Below are positions 59,001-64,000 of a stretch of DNA of 64,000 bases, piece by piece. Origin of the DNA: Archegozetes longisetosus (taxonomy: Eukaryota; Arthropoda; Arachnida; Sarcoptiformes; Trhypochthoniidae). The DNA lies in contig JAEMBT020000008.1 in the NCBI GenBank assembly GCA_018873245.2, positions 15,376,090 through 15,440,089 of the forward strand, written 5' to 3'. Made by a program: the position numbers and the translations under genes. The notes beneath the pieces are model-generated. The model worked only from the letters and a program-made list of their open reading frames with translations, had not been told where the DNA came from and searched no databases. Numbering within the stretch: position 1 is the stretch's first letter; each line of letters starts with the position of its first letter.

Positions 59001-62000
59001 ATATTGAACAATATATGCATACATTATCAGTACTTTAGTGAACTTAGGCTCTTGTAAATTTGATTGAACTCTCTGGCAAGTGCCTTTATTTCACTGATAA
59101 ACATATAAAGTGAGAATTTTATGCGATAATTAACTTTTCCAGAATGAATGCATGAGACAAAGTAATGAAAGAGTCTTCCAATTGTGAAAATTTCTTATAA
59201 GATAAATGTTGTGGTATTATTATAATAGTGTGCACTGCCAATAGTGTGAATGCTAGTCAATACAAGTTTAACTGCATCTTGCTTTCAATTTATCTAATGT
59301 ACTATAAAGTAATATAACTTATTTATCTTCATAATTAACATATAATAAATTGCAAAATTTTATTATATTTGATTTATAACATGCTATCCTTGAAGCACAC
59401 ATTGATCTGATAATGAAGCTGATGTTAAAGCGAATATTTTTTTCTTATATCGATCACGCGGTATATAGTTTTGATTGTGAAATTGTGTGTCACAATCAGA
59501 GCTCATATCCGTTTCTATTAATTCAGTTTTCCCGCTTTCAAGAGTGAGCAGGGACTATAATAGTCCTCACGGGAACGATTGTTGGTGCCAGTCGTGCTTC
59601 ATATGAGTGATAGCCAGACTTTGGTTAGTTTGGTTTGGCTCGTGCCTCATTTCAAACCCTTTTCACACAATACACAACTGATCGCTAGGCTCTTAGTTTA
59701 TTCAGTTAAAGTTAAGTTACGAAATCATGTCCACGCATCTACACTACAAACGATATGTCAAGCTTAATGGTTAAAACGACGATAGAATACCAAACTTTGT
59801 CTTTCATTTAGATTGATTGAGTTTTCTCGATCGTCAAAGTAGTTGAGAGAATGTTCATGTGGTTCAGGCCTGCAATGCATTACTAGCATTACCACAATTT
59901 TGATTTCTTTGCCACCAGATTCGCGGATTCGATATACGAGTCACTTGGGATGCGATAAAGTATATGCTCTTTATGCAAGCAAACATTTACTGCTTTTCCA
60001 AATGTTGGTCCGAAATGTGATTTGATTTCTCTATTCTATGCGCTCATCTATAATAAGCCATCGATTTTGAAATTGAGTTTTCGGACATGTAACGCTAATA
60101 AAACGGTATGCAAACCAATTTCTAGAAATGGCAAATATGCAATACTTGGTGATGGAAGGCATGCTTGGCAATTGAGAAGAGCTTCTGTGCTACTAATTTC
60201 ATGCCAGTTTCATTAGCTAATGAGTGTGTTAAGTGCCGAATCTGCATTATATGATATGGCAATATAACTCTCTATGGTGCCTATCACTACTCTCTATGCC
60301 TGCTCGTCATGACCATCTCTTCTGTTATTACTCAAAATATGGACAGAAAGACGATGACCTCGTTTTGCTTGACTCCCTCACTAAAAGAAAGGTCTATACG
60401 ACAAATAATACAATATATACATATATATATATGGAGAAAATGTATTTCACTAGTCGGCGCCTAAACAATCTTCCATTGGTCTCTTGTTTTTCTGAGGTCA
60501 TCTTTGCAGATCCCTCTTGTTAGTGATCATTTCCAAGAGGCTATCGGCTATATTTCTATTATCTCTGCCGCTCTATTGGCGTCCATAGCCATAGACATTA
60601 AAGAGCCGTCTTTCAGTCGTGTGTTAAAAATACTCACATCTATATTATTGATATGGACTTAAGTTATGTGATAACGTTTTTATCAATTCGAAAGCGAAAG
60701 TTTGTTTGACCAATACTTTACTTTAATTCAATTGTAAGGCCAGCAAAGGCTTCGAGAATGCATATCAGTTCGATTCCCTTTTTGAGGTACATTCAAATGC
60801 ACTAAACATTAGAGATTAAGCAAACTTTTATTTAGTAGATGAGTGATTAGAAATGTTGAAATTATTGGAAACACAGAATCTAATGCATTATGTTTGAATT
60901 GAACATGTATTTATACTTTAACCCTTTTATTGAGACGGCTTTTCATGGCAAACAACTTGTATCTTAATTGTTTGCATTAGATTAATGCTATCGTTGCTAA
61001 TATTTTTGCAATAATGACGGATTATTTGAAAATTTCTAAATTATTTATATATATTGAATGTCACCATTTTTTTAATGCGAGGAATTATCAGAAAATTCTT
61101 ATTAAGTCAAAGCTTATGATTGCAGGGCTTTGTCGGTGAGCTGTACGGCAGTTATCAGACCTACAAAATTGCTTAAATCTAGTTTATTACTGTCTTAGCT
61201 AAGTTATGAAAATATTTCTATAAGTCAAATAACAGTTCTTATATCATGTATTCTTATACTACTTATATTATAAATGAAATTGGAAAATAAACACATAAAT
61301 AATTCTTACAACTGTTGTATTTATTTCGACAATTGACATAATCAATCATATAATGATATAATGAATAGACATGAAGGATAATAAAACACCAAGCGAATAA
61401 TCGATAGCTACACCATTTTCGGCTACTATTTCAATAGATTGATAATGCAAAAACTGGTGAAATTATTGTTTTACGATCTAATATTCTGCCTAATTATTAC
61501 ATGTCATATTTGAAAGAAAATAATAAAAACTCGCTTTTATGATCAGGAGGTGTAAGGCGTAAGTAAAGTGTTGCGATTCGCGGTCCAAACATCTGCCGTG
61601 GAGTCCCTTCGGTCAAATATGTTATAACAATCAATAGAGACATTGTTCCAGCGACTACTCATTTCTGTTCTTAAGCATAGTTTGAATGCCTTGTGATGCG
61701 ACAGGTATTAACCAATTTTATGACAGACTCGAGCGGTCCCTTTGATCCCGGCCTGAATTTTATTGCTTACAGTCGAAGCCCAACACATCTATGAATGTGA
61801 GCCGATTTTACTATTTAAAACATCACAAGCAATCGCTACCTGAAAACAATGACGGATTTAAAAGTCAAAGACATACATAAATGGAAGCAGAAAAGCGCAA
61901 ACAAACACAGTCTGAAATTTTGAAGGCAAAAATCAAGATTGCAAGCCAGTCAATAATGCGGACAATTATTTGTATTGCATTTATGCTTAATTTACATGAA

Positions 62001-62898
62001 TAATGCAAGGGAAACATTAAAAAAATTTATTAAATTCATTGATGAGGACGTGCGCCATAACTATTTGACTCTATATAAGTCCTATAATAGTTGATAACTT
62101 ACAAGTAATATTTTCATCATAGTTGATAAGTGCTAAACACCTGGAGATTCAAGTGCTTCAGGACAGGATAGACAGGCAGCAGCGATGGGGAGAGAATTTG
62201 CTAACTCCTCCTCTTGTCGCACAGTGAAGACAGCTGTGTAGAGTGCGGTTAACACAGAGGAGCCTCCTTCTACACAATGGTAGGCGTCAGCGATAACTTA
62301 TTATCATAGAATAGCTGTTGAATACTACGAGAGTTAACGCTATGTTGTTTACGAGCCCTGTGTGTCGATAATAAATTGGCGAAACGCCCAAATACAAGAT
62401 GGTATTGAAAAGAAGCAGTGGTGATAAGGAAGGAGGTTCGTTCGATAGGTGGATATGTGGAAAGGATTCCCCTATTTTTGCAACTGATTCTCTCTATACC
62501 TCTCTCTCTCTCGCTCTCTATCTGATTGACTTGACTGCCTTATATTCCACATTTTCTAAACTACTTTAAATTCGGTGAAACTCTTCCAAAAGTTTGCATT
62601 ATCTCAAATGTTAGCCATATTATCATTTTAGCAAATAAAAAGAAGAAAAAGTTCTTTAAAAATTGTTATGGTTACCAATGCAGTTGTGATCGAGTTCAAG
62701 AAGTCAGTGGCGCACATTTGAAGACAGTTTTGCGCCGAAAACAACGTTTTGAGTTTGACTATTTCGTGAATTTTAGCGACAATCTGTTAAAGCAGTAAAT
62801 TGTAGAAAACTTTTAGAGACTGGCGATAGAATCTAATAAGGTTTAGTGCCAGCGATCGAACCTATTGTTGTTAAAGCTGGTTGTTATTTACCATTATT
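56098..62898. other. Long non-coding region upstream of caudal
   Basis: No exon is supported in 6.8 kb. Composition is uneven: GC-richer blocks occur at about 57680-58020, 59490-60560, 61540-61860 and 62150-62480, separated by AT-rich DNA. They contain several short open frames with no family resemblance. Such blocks upstream of a developmental regulator are candidate cis-regulatory modules or 5' UTR exons. A GA tract lies at 56736-56759 and TA/TG simple repeats near 58970-59000. The last 200 bases probably include the caudal 5' UTR. Confidence 0.45.
61716..61765. promoter_or_regulatory. Candidate TCF plus Cdx/Hox binding-site cluster
   Basis: Within 50 bases lie TTTTATG (61716-61722), CCTTTGATC (61739-61747, a full TCF/Pangolin consensus) and TTTTATTG (61758-61765, a Caudal/AbdB-type site). 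The site pattern is seen in the sequence; function as a Wnt-responsive enhancer of caudal is inference. Confidence 0.3.
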
Positions 62899-63802
62899 AT
62901 GGTCCTGTATTACAACCCATGCACTAATATGTTTCCATCAGGAGCCACTCACCGAATACACCAAAGTGTCACGACATCGACTCCAGGTTTCAACTTTACG
63001 CCTGCATCGAGCGCACTGACGGCTGAACAGAATTGCTATCCATTGTATAACAACAGTAGTAATAATAACAGTAATAATAGCAGTCCTACAGTTGCAACGC
63101 TTTCAAGCGGACCACAACTTGGTTTGCCGTCTTCTCCGACATCACAATATCCGCCAGAAATTGGAGCAGGTTTGCCAGCAATGGGAAGCGATGTGTTGCA
63201 ATCTGGACCGCACACGGCCTGGTACTCAATCCCATCGTCAATATCATCACAAACGGGTCCGTGTGCTGTCAGAGGACCAATGGTTTCCAGTTCGTCATTC
63301 GAGGAATGGCCTACACCAAGCTCTGTATCTCCACTTTCGGCCAGTAGTCCGTGTATTTCTGGTTCTCCGGTCAGTGCTTTGCAGTCATGTGCTTATCCAG
63401 CCATGATGTCAATGCCGACAACATATGGACAACCACCACTACAAGTGAGCGCATATCATTCACACGGTGTTCATCGAGAGCATTATAGTGATCATCTACA
63501 CCATCATCCGCATCCACATCCATATCATTCACATCCACACCCGAACTCGGGCCTAATACCCGCGATAAACGGTGAGACAACACCAGTCCATCCAAGTCCT
63601 GACTCAGGTCTGACCGCATCGAGCGACGGAACAGAATCGCCGAATGGTCATCAAAACGCTAACAATGCAGGCCTGAATACGACTCCAAACGGAACTATTA
63701 TAAAAACCGAAAACAATAGCAATGGTGCGAATCGTCCTCAACCGGCTCGAAGTCCGTACGAATGGATGAAGAAGCCATCCTATCAGAATCAGATAAATCC
63801 AG
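62899..63802 (+). CDS. cad: Caudal-class homeobox protein, first coding exon (partial)
   Basis: Transcription factor that patterns the posterior body and gut. Only the N-terminal exon is in the window: 904 bases, about 301 residues, ending in phase 1 at donor GTAACC. It starts MVLYYNPCTNMFPSG. Tracts rich in Asn/Ser, Ser/Pro and His (HHHPHPHPYHSHPHP, residues about 206-220) follow. At residues about 283-296 is ARSPYEWMKKPSYQ, the caudal/Cdx hexapeptide (Trp-Met core) that contacts the PBC cofactor and always lies just before the homeodomain. The homeodomain must be encoded downstream of 64000, since nothing like it follows before the window ends. Reading past the donor gives only a short tail and a stop at 63825. 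The frame also runs upstream to a TTG at 62881, but the ATG at 62899 is the first Met and gives the family-like start. Confidence 0.9.
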
Positions 63803-64000
63803 GTAACCCATCAATAAGTACGTAACTCGATTTTGTTCGCAGCGTTTAGTAATGTATTGCATATTATTAACTATTAGTTGTTGTTGTTGTCTATTTAAGT
63901 CGCGCTTAAGATAATAATGCTTTGCGATTAATCCACCCTAAAAAGGGTTTGTCTCTAACTATAATTACTTGCCATATAATCCTATTAACTATGAGGTATT
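63803..64000 (+). other. Start of caudal intron 1
   Basis: Begins GTAACC after the hexapeptide exon and runs off the window end. No homeobox sequence is present. Confidence 0.7.

Noticed and set aside
60721..60800. AGTTCGATTCCC resembling a tRNA B box
   Set aside because: No matching A box, acceptor stem or anticodon arm at the right spacing.
63803..63825. In-frame tail NPSIST before a stop after caudal exon 1
   Set aside because: It follows a GT donor and caudal proteins always continue into a homeodomain, so this is intron read-through.

Overview
This is a eukaryotic nuclear window, most likely from an arthropod. The DNA is AT-rich and the genes are split by many short GT-AG introns of about 55-150 bp, mixed with a few introns of 0.6-4 kb. 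The gene set is typical of an ecdysozoan: a Met-type juvenile-hormone receptor, a caudal-class gene, an RGK GTPase and a doublecortin-like kinase. I lean towards a chelicerate, perhaps a mite, but that placement is inference from gene content and compactness only. I found no bacterial, organellar or viral gene, and no tRNA or rRNA that I could support.

Layout, left to right. 0.9-2.9 kb (+): ribophorin I, an oligosaccharyltransferase subunit, followed by a pogo/Tigger-like non-autonomous transposon. 4.5-6.5 kb (-): an RGK-family small GTPase. 6.5-14.5 kb: an 8-kb stretch with no recognisable gene but three GA/CT microsatellites. 14.5-22.6 kb (-): a seven-exon doublecortin-like kinase. 25.9-27.0 kb (+): an intronless neuropeptide-type GPCR. 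28.0-29.3 kb (-): mitochondrial thioredoxin packed 53 bp behind the centrosomal LisH protein CEP20. 30.3-33.9 kb (+): beta-glucuronidase, with a TA-flanked MITE in intron 1. 35.2-44.4 kb (-): a ten-exon bHLH-PAS gene of the Met/gce class whose penultimate exon has a reading-frame conflict. 44.4-52.2 kb: a repeat-rich intergenic region with at least three foldback (inverted-repeat) elements and one copy of a dispersed family whose other copy lies in the large Met intron. 52.2-56.0 kb (+): RBM26/27 (swm), containing a putative 41-bp intron. 56.0-62.9 kb: a long non-coding region leading to 62.9-63.8 kb (+), the first coding exon of caudal. That exon carries the hexapeptide motif; the homeobox exon lies beyond the window.

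Most genes are unrelated housekeeping or regulatory loci, so there is no operon or pathway logic. The exception in layout is CEP20-TXN2, which is tight enough to ask whether the two share a transcript or a very short promoter. The least ordinary material is the cluster of unrelated foldback/MITE structures at 45-52 kb, the frame conflict in Met and the very short intron in RBM26. Exon borders were placed by hand from GT-AG signals, frame continuity and remembered family conservation; none has been checked against RNA data or a database.
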